This document shows, in pieces, positions 28,983 through 37,632 of a stretch of DNA of 64,000 bases. This stretch comes from Afipia sp. GTDB lineage: Bacteria; Pseudomonadota; Alphaproteobacteria; Rhizobiales; Xanthobacteraceae. Position 1 is the first letter of the stretch, and every line of letters starts with the position of its first letter. A program made the position numbers and the translations under genes. The notes beneath the pieces were generated by a model. That model did no database searches and was not told the DNA's origin. It saw only the letters and a program-made list of their open reading frames with translations. The stretch is from the NCBI GenBank assembly GCA_017308575.1, contig JAFKEQ010000003.1:372001-436000 (forward strand), in the 5' to 3' direction.

Positions 28983-29984
28983 CTAGTTTTCAAAACGCAT
29001 TTTCCATGACGGCAGCGCGCCGGGGAACGGCAACGCCGTTGCTTCATAGACGCCGCGTGCGATGGCGCGTGCGATGACGTTCGCGGCGACGGCGCCGAGT
29101 TCACTCAAGCCGTACAGCGGATCGATTTCCTTCTCGCAGGTCGCCGCCGCAAACACGGCGTCGCCGTCGAGCGGCGCGTGCACCGGATAGATCGCACGCG
29201 CGAATCCGGTCTGCGCCATGATGGCGATGCGCTGGGCCTGCGCCTTGGTCAGGATCGCATCCGTCACCACGACGGCGATGGTGGTGTTTTCGATAGACGT
29301 GACGGCAGGGCCGCCTTTCAGACGGATCGCGCGCATGTCGGGCGTGAAAGCAGGCGGCAATCCGCGCCCGCCGAATTCATTGCCGATCTCGAATGGCGCG
29401 GCCCAGAACCATGGACCATCGCCGACATTCGTGCTTCCGACCGCGTTGACCGATGCGATGGCGGCGACACGAACGCCGCCGCTCGTTGTCGCGGAGGCCG
29501 AACCGAGGCCGCCCTTGAGGTTGACGGTCGTGGCGCCATAGCCCGCGCCGACAGTGCCGAGCGCGAATGCACCGTCCGTCGCCGCAGCCGCTGCCGCGTA
29601 ACCGAGATCGCGATAGGGCGGGAAGCGGCCCCACGCTTTATTGCCGCCGTTGATCATGTCGAACTGGACCGCGCCCGGAACGATCGGGATGCGTGCGTCG
29701 CCCACCGCGAAGCCACGGCCCTGTTCCGCAAGCCACGCCTGCACGCCGCCACCAGCTTCGACGCCGAAGGCCGAACCGCCCGACAGCGCGATGGCGTCGA
29801 TACGATCGACGGTATTGACCGGATCGAGCAGCGCGGCATCCCGCGTGCCGGGGCCGCCGCCGCGGATATCGATGGAGGCGACAGCGGGCTGGTCGAACAC
29901 GATGGCCGTCACACCGGAAGCCAGCGCGGCATCGTCGGCGTGGCCGACACGAACGCCGGAAATATCGGTGAGCAGGTTTTTCAT
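28983..29984 (-). CDS. P1-family peptidase (DmpA / L-aminopeptidase-D-esterase type)
   Basis: N-terminal nucleophile-type autoprocessing aminopeptidase of 333 residues. It shows the start NLLTDISGVRVGHA, DIRGGGPGTRDAALLDP, ALSGGSAFGVEAGGGV and the segment GATTVNLKGGLGSAS; the self-cleaving Ser/Thr is expected in the IENTTIAVVVTDA region. The frame is open to 30134, but ATG 29984 gives the conserved start. Divergent from ccdA. Confidence 0.9.
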   Translation of the reverse strand: MKNLLTDISGVRVGHADDAALASGVTAIVFDQPAVASIDIRGGGPGTRDAALLDPVNTVDRIDAIALSGGSAFGVEAGGGVQAWLAEQGRGFAVGDARIPIVPGAVQFDMINGGNKAWGRFPPYRDLGYAAAAAATDGAFALGTVGAGYGATTVNLKGGLGSASATTSGGVRVAAIASVNAVGSTNVGDGPWFWAAPFEIGNEFGGRGLPPAFTPDMRAIRLKGGPAVTSIENTTIAVVVTDAILTKAQAQRIAIMAQTGFARAIYPVHAPLDGDAVFAAATCEKEIDPLYGLSELGAVAANVIARAIARGVYEATALPFPGALPSWKMRFEN

Positions 29985-30087
29985 CGTGTCGTCCCCGGTT
30001 GCCGTCTCGGTCCGCATCTCATCACAACATGCGGAAGAGGTCAGTGCGGAGCTTGCATAGCACAGCGCTACCGGTGCAATAAGCGGC

Positions 30088-30822
30088 ATGATTACAGACG
30101 TCTCGATCCCCGCCGCGCTGGTCGCCGGTATCATCAGCTTTCTTTCGCCCTGCGTTCTGCCGCTGGTCCCGCCGTATCTGATTTATCTCACCGGCGCGAC
30201 GATCGAGCATGTCGCCAATGACGAAGGGCAGAGCGCGTCGAAGCGCGCAGTGATGCTGTCCGCGCTGGTGTTCGTTCTCGGCTTCTCCACCGTGTTTGTC
30301 GCGCTCGGCGCCAGCGCCAGCCTGATCGGTGGCCTGATCCGCGCGTGGTCGGCGCAACTCGCCATCGTGGCAGGCGTGGTCATCATTCTCATGGGCCTGC
30401 ATTTCCTCGGCCTGACACGGATCGGCTTCCTGATGCGGGAAGGGCGGCTGCCGATTCCCAAGCCGGTCGGGCTATGGGGCGCCTATGCGATGGGGCTGGC
30501 GTTCGCGTTCGGCTGGACGCCATGCATCGGGCCGATCCTTGCGGCGATTCTATCGGTGGCGGCGTCCGAAGCGACGGTGGCCAAGGGCGCGGGTCTGCTC
30601 GCGGTCTATTCGGCGGGGCTCGGCATTCCGTTCCTGATCGCGGCCTTTATGGTGGAGCAGTTCTCATCCGTGCTCGGACGCATGAAGAAGCACCTCGCCA
30701 CTGTCGAGCGGGTGATGGGCGTGCTGATGATCCTGGTTGGCGTCGGATTTCTGACCGGCGCGGTTTCGAGCGCCAGCATCTGGCTGCTGGAGACATTCCC
30801 GGCGCTGCAGAGCTTCGGCTAG
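30088..30822 (+). CDS. ccdA: CcdA-type thiol-disulfide membrane transporter
   Basis: A 244-residue protein with six predicted membrane helices. Two cysteine motifs pass electrons from cytoplasmic thioredoxin to the periplasm: LSPCVLPLVPPYLIYL (helix 1) and FGWTPCIGPILAAIL (helix 4), as in CcdA of cytochrome c maturation and the DsbD core. No thioredoxin-like or cytochrome c maturation gene is adjacent. A palindromic repeat follows the stop. Confidence 0.92.
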   Translation: MITDVSIPAALVAGIISFLSPCVLPLVPPYLIYLTGATIEHVANDEGQSASKRAVMLSALVFVLGFSTVFVALGASASLIGGLIRAWSAQLAIVAGVVIILMGLHFLGLTRIGFLMREGRLPIPKPVGLWGAYAMGLAFAFGWTPCIGPILAAILSVAASEATVAKGAGLLAVYSAGLGIPFLIAAFMVEQFSSVLGRMKKHLATVERVMGVLMILVGVGFLTGAVSSASIWLLETFPALQSFG

Positions 30823-30832
30823 GCAAAAAGAA

Positions 30833-30928
30833 AGCCTCATGGTGAGGAGCGCATCTTGCGCGTCTCGAACCATGAGGCTGCTATAGGCTCGTCATTCGAG
30901 GCGCAGCTGCGCGGCGCCTCAGGACGAG
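30833..30928. repeat. Dispersed palindromic element, family B-like, between ccdA and the liv binding protein
   Basis: A perfect 11-bp stem AGCCTCATGGT (30833-30843) / ACCATGAGGCT (30869-30879), followed by a second imperfect hairpin with TCGTCATTCGAGGCGC and GCGCCTCAGGACGA. The two genes converge here, so it may also stop transcription from both sides. Confidence 0.7.
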
Positions 30929-30943
30929 GAAGAGTCTGGCGCT

Positions 30944-32059
30944 TTACGATCCCTTGCCCAGCTCCGCATAGTTGCCCTTGGCATCCCACTTGTAGACGAC
31001 ATAGTCGAGCAGCTTGATGTCGCCCTTGGCGTCGAACGACAGCTTGCCGAGGACAGTGTCCCATTCGCCGGCCTTGATGGCCGTGATGACTTTCTTCGGA
31101 TCGGTCGAGTTGATCTTCGCAACCGCCTGCGACCACACCTGGAACGAGGCGTAGGTGTAGAGCGTGTAGCCTTCCGGATCGATGCCCTTGGCCTTGAACT
31201 TCTCGACGATGGCCTTGGCGGTCGGCTTGTTGCGCGGATCGGGACCGAAGGTGAAGAGGGTGCCTTCCGCGGCCGCGCCGGTGATCGAGGCGAATTCCTT
31301 GTCGTTCATGGCGTCGCCGGCCATCAGTACGGTCTTCAAGCCCTGATCGCGCATCTGGCGCAGGATCAGCCCGGCTTCCTGATGATAGCCGCCGACATAG
31401 ACGAGATCGATGTTCTCGCGCTTCAGGCGCGAGACGATGGAATTAAAATCCTTGTCGCCCTTGTTGTAGGACTCGAACAGCTTCTCCTTGAAGCCCGCCG
31501 CGTTCAGCGCCTTCTTGGTTTCGTCCGCAAGGCCCTTTCCGTAGGTGGTCTTGTCGTTGAGGATCGCGACGTTCTTGCCCGCATAGGCTTTCAGGATGTA
31601 CTGCGCGGCGACCACGCCCTGCTGGTCGTCGCGGCCGCAGACGCGCAGCACATTCCACAGCTTGCGTTCGGTGAAGACCGGATTGGTCGAGGCCGGGGTG
31701 ATCTGCAGCACATTGCCTTCGTTATAGGCTTCGGACGCGGGGATCGACGACGACGAGCAGAAATGCCCGGCCACCATCTGGACCTTCGAGCTTGCGAGCT
31801 TTTCCGCCACCGAGCGCGCCTGCTTCGGATCGCAGGCGTCGTCGCCGATCTGCAGCGCGAGCTTCTTGCCGATCACACCGCCCGCAGCATTGAGGTCCGC
31901 GACGGCCATGTCCGCGCCGTTCTTCATCTGGCGGCCGAAGGCGGATTCGCTGCCTGTCATCGGACCGGCGACGGCAACGGAGATGTCTTGTGCAAACGCT
32001 GCAGTCGAAAAGGCAATCGACGCGCCGAGTGCGAGGCCAAGCAGATGGGTCGGTTTCAT
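30944..32059 (-). CDS. livK: Branched-chain amino acid ABC transporter, periplasmic binding protein
   Basis: LivJ/LivK-type type I periplasmic binding protein of 371 residues. It has a signal peptide (cleavage near AAFAQD), then AVAGPMTGSESAFGRQMKNG, GGVIGKKLALQIGDDACDP and the paired GHFCSSSSIPASEAY segment that contacts ligand. It is last in the livH-M-G-F run, after a small membrane protein, and presumably feeds that permease. Exact amino acid or amide specificity cannot be told. Confidence 0.93.
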   Translation of the reverse strand: MKPTHLLGLALGASIAFSTAAFAQDISVAVAGPMTGSESAFGRQMKNGADMAVADLNAAGGVIGKKLALQIGDDACDPKQARSVAEKLASSKVQMVAGHFCSSSSIPASEAYNEGNVLQITPASTNPVFTERKLWNVLRVCGRDDQQGVVAAQYILKAYAGKNVAILNDKTTYGKGLADETKKALNAAGFKEKLFESYNKGDKDFNSIVSRLKRENIDLVYVGGYHQEAGLILRQMRDQGLKTVLMAGDAMNDKEFASITGAAAEGTLFTFGPDPRNKPTAKAIVEKFKAKGIDPEGYTLYTYASFQVWSQAVAKINSTDPKKVITAIKAGEWDTVLGKLSFDAKGDIKLLDYVVYKWDAKGNYAELGKGS

Positions 32060-32171
32060 GAGTTATCCCTATGGTCGTTCGGTCATACGCGGCCAGCGGC
32101 CGCCGGATCGATAAATCGCTTGTATTGTCGGCTGATTTGACCGGCAAGTCATCGGTAAAATTCAGCCGCGT

Positions 32172-32534
32172 TCAGGCTCCGGCTGGTGCATCTTGCCGCA
32201 GCCGCCAGCCCAATGGGCCGTTCGGCTCGTACAGCCAGTAATACTGCGTCACCATCTGCCGGGCGCGGGTGCGCTGAAACGACAGGCAGGCGACAACGAT
32301 CAGAATGGCGGTTTCGATGAGATAGGTTCTCGGCTGCAGCAGCGTCTCGTTGAACAACGCGAAATGCACAAACCGCACCGCCATCCCGAGCGGGATCATG
32401 GCGACAACGGCAATCCAGATGCTGCGCCATGTCTGCGCGATGGCGCGGCCGGCCAGCAGCGCGCAGCCCGCGCCGAGCACCAGCGTGACGAACAGCACCT
32501 GAAAGATGGATTCGTTGGAATACAGTTGTGTCAC
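32172..32534 (-). CDS. Small membrane protein of liv operons (DUF6867-like)
   Basis: A 120-residue protein with three or so hydrophobic segments (IFQVLFVTLVLGAGCALLAG; WIAVVAMIPLGMAVRFVHF; TAILIVVACLSF) and the terminal pattern QYYWLYEPNGPLGWRLR. I recall homologues only beside liv-type ABC genes in Rhizobiales, from memory. GTG 32534, after GGAA, gives MTQLYSNESIF. It lies between livF and the binding protein on the same strand; a palindromic repeat overlaps its promoter-proximal side. Function unknown. Confidence 0.78.
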   Translation of the reverse strand: MTQLYSNESIFQVLFVTLVLGAGCALLAGRAIAQTWRSIWIAVVAMIPLGMAVRFVHFALFNETLLQPRTYLIETAILIVVACLSFQRTRARQMVTQYYWLYEPNGPLGWRLRQDAPAGA

Positions 32535-32553
32535 ATCATGATTCCAAATTTTT

Positions 32554-32602
32554 GGGCATGATCTGATCCGAAAACCGGTTCCCACTTTTCGGGATCATGC
32601 CC
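32554..32602. repeat. Dispersed palindromic element, family C (clean copy)
   Basis: GGGCATGATCTGATCC ... CGGGATCATGCCC with a centre AAAACCGGTTCCCACTTTT, a nearly perfect hairpin between the livF stop and the small membrane gene. A decayed copy is at 14778-14825. Such copies are frequent in Bradyrhizobiaceae genomes (from memory). Confidence 0.78.
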
Positions 32603-33336
32603 TAGTGCCTCCCGCCTTCGAGATAGGCGGCCCGTATCTCGGGGCGCGCGAGCAGATCCGTGCCCGTGCCGCTCAGCGTGATCTTGCCGTTGACCATCAC
32701 GTAGCCGCGATGGGCTAGTTTCAGCGCATGGTTGGCGTTCTGCTCAACAATCAGCACGGTCAGCCCGTCCTGCCGGTTGAGCGCGCGCACGGCGTCGAAG
32801 ATCTGCCGCGCGATCAACGGTGCAAGGCCGAGCGAGGGTTCGTCCAGCATCAGAAGGCGCGGGCGGCTCATCAGTGCGCGGCCGATCGCCAGCATCTGCT
32901 GCTCGCCGCCGGACAGCGTGCCGCCGCGCTGGGCGATGCGTTCCTTGAGACGCGGAAACAACGCAAAGACGCGTTCGAGGCTGGCGTTGCGCTCGGCTTC
33001 GCTGCTTTCCACGGCGGCGTCCGCGCCCATGCGCAAATTTTCAGCGACGGTCATGCGCGGGAAGATGCGCCGACCTTCCGGAGACTGCGCGATGCGCAGC
33101 CGCGCGACATGATGCGTCGGCAGCCCCGTGATGTCGCGGCCATCGAACCAGATCGTGCCCGCGCGTGCGCGCGGCCGCCCGAACACCGACATCATCAGCG
33201 TCGACTTGCCCGCGCCGTTGGAGCCGATCAGCGCGACGATTTCGCCGGGATTGATATCGAGGTCGACCCCTTTCAGCGCCTCGATATGCCCGTAAGCGGC
33301 AACCAGACCGCGGATGGAGAGGAGGGGGGCGCTCAC
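32602..33336 (-). CDS. livF: Branched-chain amino acid ABC transporter ATPase LivF
   Basis: A 244-residue ABC ATPase with Walker A GSNGAGKSTLMMSV, signature LSGGEQQMLAIGRALMS, Walker B LLMLDEPSLGLAP and the H-loop. The LivF-specific pattern SIRGLVAAYGHIEALKGV at the N-terminus separates it from LivG. It overlaps livG by four bases, so the ATPase genes are translationally coupled. Confidence 0.95.
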   Translation of the reverse strand: MSAPLLSIRGLVAAYGHIEALKGVDLDINPGEIVALIGSNGAGKSTLMMSVFGRPRARAGTIWFDGRDITGLPTHHVARLRIAQSPEGRRIFPRMTVAENLRMGADAAVESSEAERNASLERVFALFPRLKERIAQRGGTLSGGEQQMLAIGRALMSRPRLLMLDEPSLGLAPLIARQIFDAVRALNRQDGLTVLIVEQNANHALKLAHRGYVMVNGKITLSGTGTDLLARPEIRAAYLEGGRH

Positions 33337-34175
33337 GTTCCACCCTCCATGACTTCGACGGCGGTTTCCTCGTCCGCGCCGAGATAAGCGGCGATCACTT
33401 TCGGATCGCTGCGGATGTCGTTCGGTGTGCCAGCGGCGATCTTGACGCCATGGTCGAGCACGAAGATGCGGTCGGAAATCTCCATCACCACCGACATGTC
33501 GTGTTCGATCAGCAGCACCGACGTGCCGTGATCCTTGCGGATCGCCAGCAGGAGCTGACTGAGTTCGTCGCTCTCTCGCGCGTTCAATCCGGCGGCGGGC
33601 TCATCCAGGCAAAGCAGTGCAGGATCGGAGCACATCGCGCGCGCAATCTCGAGCCGCCGTTGATCGCCGTAAGGCAGGTTGCCTGCGGCATCATCCGCGC
33701 GCGAGATCAGGCCGATACGGTCGAGCCAGTAGCGCGCGCGATCGATGGCATCGCGCTCCGCGCTGCGGAATCCGGGGGCGCCGATCAGGCCGAGGAAGGT
33801 GTAGCCCGAGGCGCGCATCAGCGAATTGTGCTGCGCCACCATCAGGTTTTCCAGCGCGGTCATGCCGGCGAACAGGCGGATGTTCTGGAAGGTGCGCGCG
33901 ACCTTCGCGATCTTGGAAATGCGATAGTCGAACAGCCGCTCGAGCAGGAATTCGCGGTTGTCCTCATGCACGAGCCGCATCATGCCGGTGGTGGGTTTAT
34001 AGAAACCGGTAATGCAGTTGAACACGGTGGTCTTGCCCGCGCCGTTCGGGCCGATCAGCGCGGTGATGTCGCCGCGCCTGGCCGTGAACGAGAGGTCGTT
34101 GACCGCGACGATGCCGCCGAAGCGCATCGACAGGTGATCGACGGTCAGGATGTTGTCGCTGCGTGGCTCCGTCAT
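33333..34175 (-). CDS. livG: Branched-chain amino acid ABC transporter ATPase LivG
   Basis: A 280-residue ABC ATPase with DHLSMRFGGIVAVNDLSF at the start, Walker A GPNGAGKTTVFNCITGFY (the FNCITG pattern marks LivG), the signature region NLPYGDQRRLEIARAM, where LPYGD replaces LSGGQ as usual for LivG, and Walker B LCLDEPAAGLN. Overlaps livM by four bases and livF by four bases. Confidence 0.95.
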   Translation of the reverse strand: MTEPRSDNILTVDHLSMRFGGIVAVNDLSFTARRGDITALIGPNGAGKTTVFNCITGFYKPTTGMMRLVHEDNREFLLERLFDYRISKIAKVARTFQNIRLFAGMTALENLMVAQHNSLMRASGYTFLGLIGAPGFRSAERDAIDRARYWLDRIGLISRADDAAGNLPYGDQRRLEIARAMCSDPALLCLDEPAAGLNARESDELSQLLLAIRKDHGTSVLLIEHDMSVVMEISDRIFVLDHGVKIAAGTPNDIRSDPKVIAAYLGADEETAVEVMEGGT

Positions 34176-35569
34176 CCGTGGCCTTCCTTGACCATGGCGG
34201 ATGAAATCTCGGTGGGTTTTTCGAGATAGACCGACGGCGCGCGATGGCCGATCAGGCCGCGCGGACGCCAGATCATCAGCAGCACCATCGCGCCGCCGAA
34301 CACCAGCATGCGGAACTGTTCGAGGCCGCGGAACAGTTCAAAGCCGCCGATCATCGCGACCGCAGCCAGCGCCACGCCGAGCTGCGAGCCCATGCCGCCA
34401 AGCACGACGATCGCCAGCACCAGCGCGGATTCCTGAAAGGTAAAGGACTCGGGGCTGATGAAGCCCTGCCGGGTTGCAAAGAACGCGCCGGCGAAGCCGC
34501 CGAACATCGCACCGGTGGCGAACGCGGTCAGCTTCGTCGTCGTAGTGTTGATGCCGAGCGAGCGGCACGCGACTTCATCCTCGCGCAGCGCTTCCCATGC
34601 GCGACCGATCGGCAGGCGGCGCAGGCGGATGGTCACCCAGTTTGTCAGAAGCGCGAGCGCAAGGATCAGATAGAACAGAAGCACCACGCGATGGGTCGCG
34701 GAGAATTCAATGCCGAGGCGCGCGGCAAGTCCGTCGTCGGTGTTGGTCAGGGGAATGCCGAACAGCGAAGGGCGCGGCACGCCGGTGATGCCGTTCGGAC
34801 CGCCGGTGACATTCTGCCAGTTGAGCAGGACGAGGCGGATGATCTCGCCGAAGGCCAGCGTCACGATGGCGAGATAGTCGCCCTTGAGGCGCAGCACGGG
34901 GAAGCCGAGCAGCATGCCCCAGAATGCGGCGAGGATGCCGGAGATCGGCAGCAGCACCCAGAACGCCCAGTTGCCGAGATCGAGGAACTGAATGGAAACG
35001 AACGGCGAGGCCGTCGAGAATTCGAGAAAGGGCAGACCGTTCTGCGCCAGCAGCGCATAGGCATAGGCGCCGACCGCGTAGAACGCGACATAGCCAAGAT
35101 CGAGCAGCCCGGCGAGACCGACGACGATGTTGAGGCCCCATCCCAGCATCACATAGGTCAGAACGAGGATGCCGAGATCGAGCATGTAACGCTGCTCGTA
35201 GAAAATCACCGGCACCAGCAGGGCGAACACCAGCAGCGCCGGCGCAAGGAATCTCTGCAGGCCTGAAAGCCTGCTGTTCAAGGTTTCCGGCACCAGCGAA
35301 ACGCGTCTCGACGGGCCGAGCCACCCGCGTATCAACTCGATGGCGATGCTGCCGAAGAACACCGCTGCGACGAGGGCGGCGAGATCGCCGAACCGCGTCC
35401 AGTAGATCAACTGGCCTGCCGGGCCCGCTTCCGTGCGGACGCCGATCATCAGCGAAAACAGAACCAGCGCCACGAAGGCGCTGATGAATGATTTCTTGAG
35501 AATGAACGCGACGCTGCCCGGCGCTGCGGCGGCTTTGGACTCGCGGGCGGTATCGGTCGGACGCGCCAC
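34172..35569 (-). CDS. livM: Branched-chain amino acid ABC transporter permease LivM
   Basis: A 465-residue inner-membrane permease with about ten helices. The LivM core is marked by GLLDLGYVAFYAVGAYAYAL, LPISGILAAFWGMLLGFPVL, and the coupling helix RAWEALREDEVACRSLGIN. The N-terminal extension with two extra helices (residues 20-90) is common in rhizobial LivM. Eight bases separate it from livH. Confidence 0.94.
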   Translation of the reverse strand: MARPTDTARESKAAAAPGSVAFILKKSFISAFVALVLFSLMIGVRTEAGPAGQLIYWTRFGDLAALVAAVFFGSIAIELIRGWLGPSRRVSLVPETLNSRLSGLQRFLAPALLVFALLVPVIFYEQRYMLDLGILVLTYVMLGWGLNIVVGLAGLLDLGYVAFYAVGAYAYALLAQNGLPFLEFSTASPFVSIQFLDLGNWAFWVLLPISGILAAFWGMLLGFPVLRLKGDYLAIVTLAFGEIIRLVLLNWQNVTGGPNGITGVPRPSLFGIPLTNTDDGLAARLGIEFSATHRVVLLFYLILALALLTNWVTIRLRRLPIGRAWEALREDEVACRSLGINTTTTKLTAFATGAMFGGFAGAFFATRQGFISPESFTFQESALVLAIVVLGGMGSQLGVALAAVAMIGGFELFRGLEQFRMLVFGGAMVLLMIWRPRGLIGHRAPSVYLEKPTEISSAMVKEGHG

Positions 35570-35577
35570 GCTGCCTC

Positions 35578-36492
35578 TCAGACTTTCTCAACTTCCGGAC
35601 GGCCGAGCAGGCCGGTCGGAAGGAAGATCAGGACGACGATCAGGATCGAGAACGCTGCGACGTCCTTATATTCGGACGAGAAGTAGGCGGACCAGAACGT
35701 CTCGATCAGGCCGATCAGCAGGCCGCCGAGCATCGCGCCCGGCAACGAGCCGATGCCGCCGAGCACTGCGGCGGTGAAGGCCTTGATCCCGGCAATGAAG
35801 CCCATGAAGAAATCGATCACGCCGTAATAGAGCAGGTACATCATACCTGCGACCGCGGCGAGTGCCGCGCCGATCACGAAGGTCATCGAGATGGTGCGGT
35901 CGACATCGACGCCGAGCAGCGCGGCCATGGTCTGGTCCTGTTCGCAGGCGCGCATGTCGCGGCCGAGCCGCGTGCGGGCCACCAGCCAGGAGAAGATCGC
36001 CAGCAGAATGACCGTGGTGACGACAACGATGATCTGAATGTTCGAGAGACGCACCACGAAGCCGTCGTTTTCGAACAGCGTGTAGCCGCCGGTGATGACG
36101 GGTGGCACCGGCTTCACGCGCGCGCCCTGCGCCACCTGCGCATAGTTCGACAGCACGAAGGACATGCCGATGGCGGACAGCATCGGCGCGAGGCGGAACG
36201 ATTGCCGCAGCGGGCGATAGGCGATGCGCTCGACCGTCCAGCCATAGAGCGCGGTGACGGCCATGGAGACCAGCAGCACCAGCAGCAGGATCACGGGCAC
36301 GAACGTCAGCCCGAGCGAGACGAGAATGAGGAACGCGATGAGGGCGATGAAGCCGCCGATCATGAAAATATCGCCATGAGCGAAATTGATCATGCCGACG
36401 ATGCCGTAGACCATCGTGTAGCCGATGGCGATCAGCCCGTAGATCGATCCGAGCACCAGCCCGTTGATGAGTTGCTGAGCGAAATAATCCAA
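35578..36492 (-). CDS. livH: Branched-chain amino acid ABC transporter permease LivH
   Basis: A 304-residue permease with the LivH opening QQLINGLVLGSIYGLIAIGY, MINFAHGDIFMIGGF, coupling helix RACEQDQTMAALLGVD, and AAVLGGIGSLPGAMLGGLLI. The open frame runs on to 37008, but that upstream part is Arg/Pro/Ala-rich and covers another gene and a terminator. TTG 36492 after AAGGA gives MDYFAQQLING, as in relatives. First gene of the liv operon. Confidence 0.94.
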   Translation of the reverse strand: MDYFAQQLINGLVLGSIYGLIAIGYTMVYGIVGMINFAHGDIFMIGGFIALIAFLILVSLGLTFVPVILLLVLLVSMAVTALYGWTVERIAYRPLRQSFRLAPMLSAIGMSFVLSNYAQVAQGARVKPVPPVITGGYTLFENDGFVVRLSNIQIIVVVTTVILLAIFSWLVARTRLGRDMRACEQDQTMAALLGVDVDRTISMTFVIGAALAAVAGMMYLLYYGVIDFFMGFIAGIKAFTAAVLGGIGSLPGAMLGGLLIGLIETFWSAYFSSEYKDVAAFSILIVVLIFLPTGLLGRPEVEKV

Positions 36493-36743
36493 GAAACGAT
36501 CCTTGGGCTGCCGTGTCCGAGCATTCAGAGCGACACGTCGAAGGCTCCGGCAGCCGGATCGTCGCGTCGTCCCATTTTCTAACAGCGGGAACTTGAGGCG
36601 GCAACCGCAACGGGTGCGGCGTGGTGCCGTCGTCCACGGCGTTTGCGGTGCGGTGAAAAGTTCATGGAGGAACCCGGTGTTCCGTTGAAACCAACTTGGC
36701 AGCGGGCCGTTTGCAAATTCCCTCTCACAAAGGAGATGCCTCC

Positions 36744-36908
36744 ATGGGCAACCAGAACAATCCGAACCAGAACGCCGGTCAGCAGAGCCAGAGCCCGAAC
36801 CAGAAGCCGGGCCAGCAGCAGCAGGGCGGCGGGCAGAACCCGGGTCAGCAGCAGCAGGACCCGAACCAGAAGCCCGGCCAGCAGGGTCAGCAGAAGGGCA
36901 GCCACTGA
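36744..36908 (+). CDS. Small Asn/Gln/Pro/Gly repeat protein
   Basis: A 54-residue low-complexity protein built from GQQ, NPNQ and KPGQQ units (MGNQNNPNQNAGQQSQSPNQ at the start, ending QQGQQKGSH). It has no hydrophobic core and no known domain, and is probably disordered. An excellent AAAGGAG ribosome site lies eight bases before ATG 36744, and a perfect terminator follows 47 bp after the stop, so it looks like a real monocistronic gene. It lies within the unused extension of the livH frame on the other strand. Function unknown. Confidence 0.75.
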   Translation: MGNQNNPNQNAGQQSQSPNQKPGQQQQGGGQNPGQQQQDPNQKPGQQGQQKGSH

Positions 36909-36955
36909 TCCGATGTGCTGCGGCTCCTGAGGCGATCAGGTTCGGAGCAATGAAG

Positions 36956-36981
36956 GAAATCCCGCCCTCGGGCGGGATTTC
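36956..36981 (+). terminator. Rho-independent terminator of the small Gln-rich gene
   Basis: A perfect 12-bp stem (GAAATCCCGCCC / GGGCGGGATTTC) with a two-base loop, followed by TTTT on the plus strand. Confidence 0.92.
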
Positions 36982-37049
36982 TTTTGCGTGCGTGCAGGAA
37001 TTGTCCACAGCCTGGGCGGTCGCATTAAGGTTAAAAAAGGGTTTAAATT

Positions 37050-37097
37050 GCCGCTCCCAGTCGAGGAGAGTTAGCTCCGGCTTCTGTTGGGAGCGGC
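37050..37097 (+). promoter_or_regulatory. Hairpin enclosing the ribosome-binding site of the 37102 gene
   Basis: GCCGCTCCCA (37050-37059) pairs perfectly with TGGGAGCGGC (37088-37097). The second arm contains the GGGAG ribosome site of the following gene, 5 bp from its ATG. An inner GGAG/CTCC pair extends the fold. The structure would hide the ribosome site. Confidence 0.55.
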
Positions 37098-37101
37098 GGC
37101 G

Positions 37102-37632
37102 ATGTCTAGGGAATGGCGGATCAGCACGGTGAACGGCACGCTGTTGGCGTGTTACTTCATCCCGTCGTGGACAATCTCGGCGATGAAGATCTGGATTTCG
37201 CCGATCCGCGGGTTTTACGACCGCACCAACATCGCGGCGGCCATGTATGTCGGCGATTTTCTCAGCCTGACGCCGATGGGAACCATCCGGGTTGCCTGGT
37301 TGCTGGCGCTGGGCAAAGTGGTGGTCGCAGCCTTCTTTTTTGTCTTTCTGCTGCTGGTGATCCGCGCGGCGCTCCGCAACAAGGGCGGCGCGGATGAAGC
37401 ATTGGCGTTCGCTCTCGGCCTCGGTGCTTTCATCAGCATGGCAAGCCTGATCGCGGCTTCAAAGGTTGGTGAGATGATTCCGCTGCGGCTTCATGCCAGC
37501 GAATCCCTGTTGCTGATTGGCGCGGCGATCCTGCTGATTATCGATACCGATCCGGCCGTTGAAACCGCGCGCGAGCGGGAGGCCTCGGTCATGCCGCATC
37601 ACGGCGCTTTGTCGAGCAGCCCTAATTCCTGA
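37102..37632 (+). CDS. Hypothetical multi-pass membrane protein
   Basis: A 176-residue protein with about four hydrophobic segments (LLACYFIPSWTISAMKIW; IRVAWLLALGKVVVAAFFFV; ALAFALGLGAFISMASLI; SLLLIGAAILLII). No family recognised. ATG 37102 follows GGGAG in the 3' arm of a stable hairpin; a TTG at 37087 is an alternative. Its end overlaps pcaC tail-to-tail by 34 bp. Function unknown. Confidence 0.72.
   Translation: MSREWRISTVNGTLLACYFIPSWTISAMKIWISPIRGFYDRTNIAAAMYVGDFLSLTPMGTIRVAWLLALGKVVVAAFFFVFLLLVIRAALRNKGGADEALAFALGLGAFISMASLIAASKVGEMIPLRLHASESLLLIGAAILLIIDTDPAVETAREREASVMPHHGALSSSPNS

Noticed and set aside
36493..37008. N-terminal extension of livH to 37008
   Set aside because: The added residues are Arg/Ala/Pro-rich and the stretch overlaps a gene with a good start and a terminator; homologues start at MDYFAQQ.
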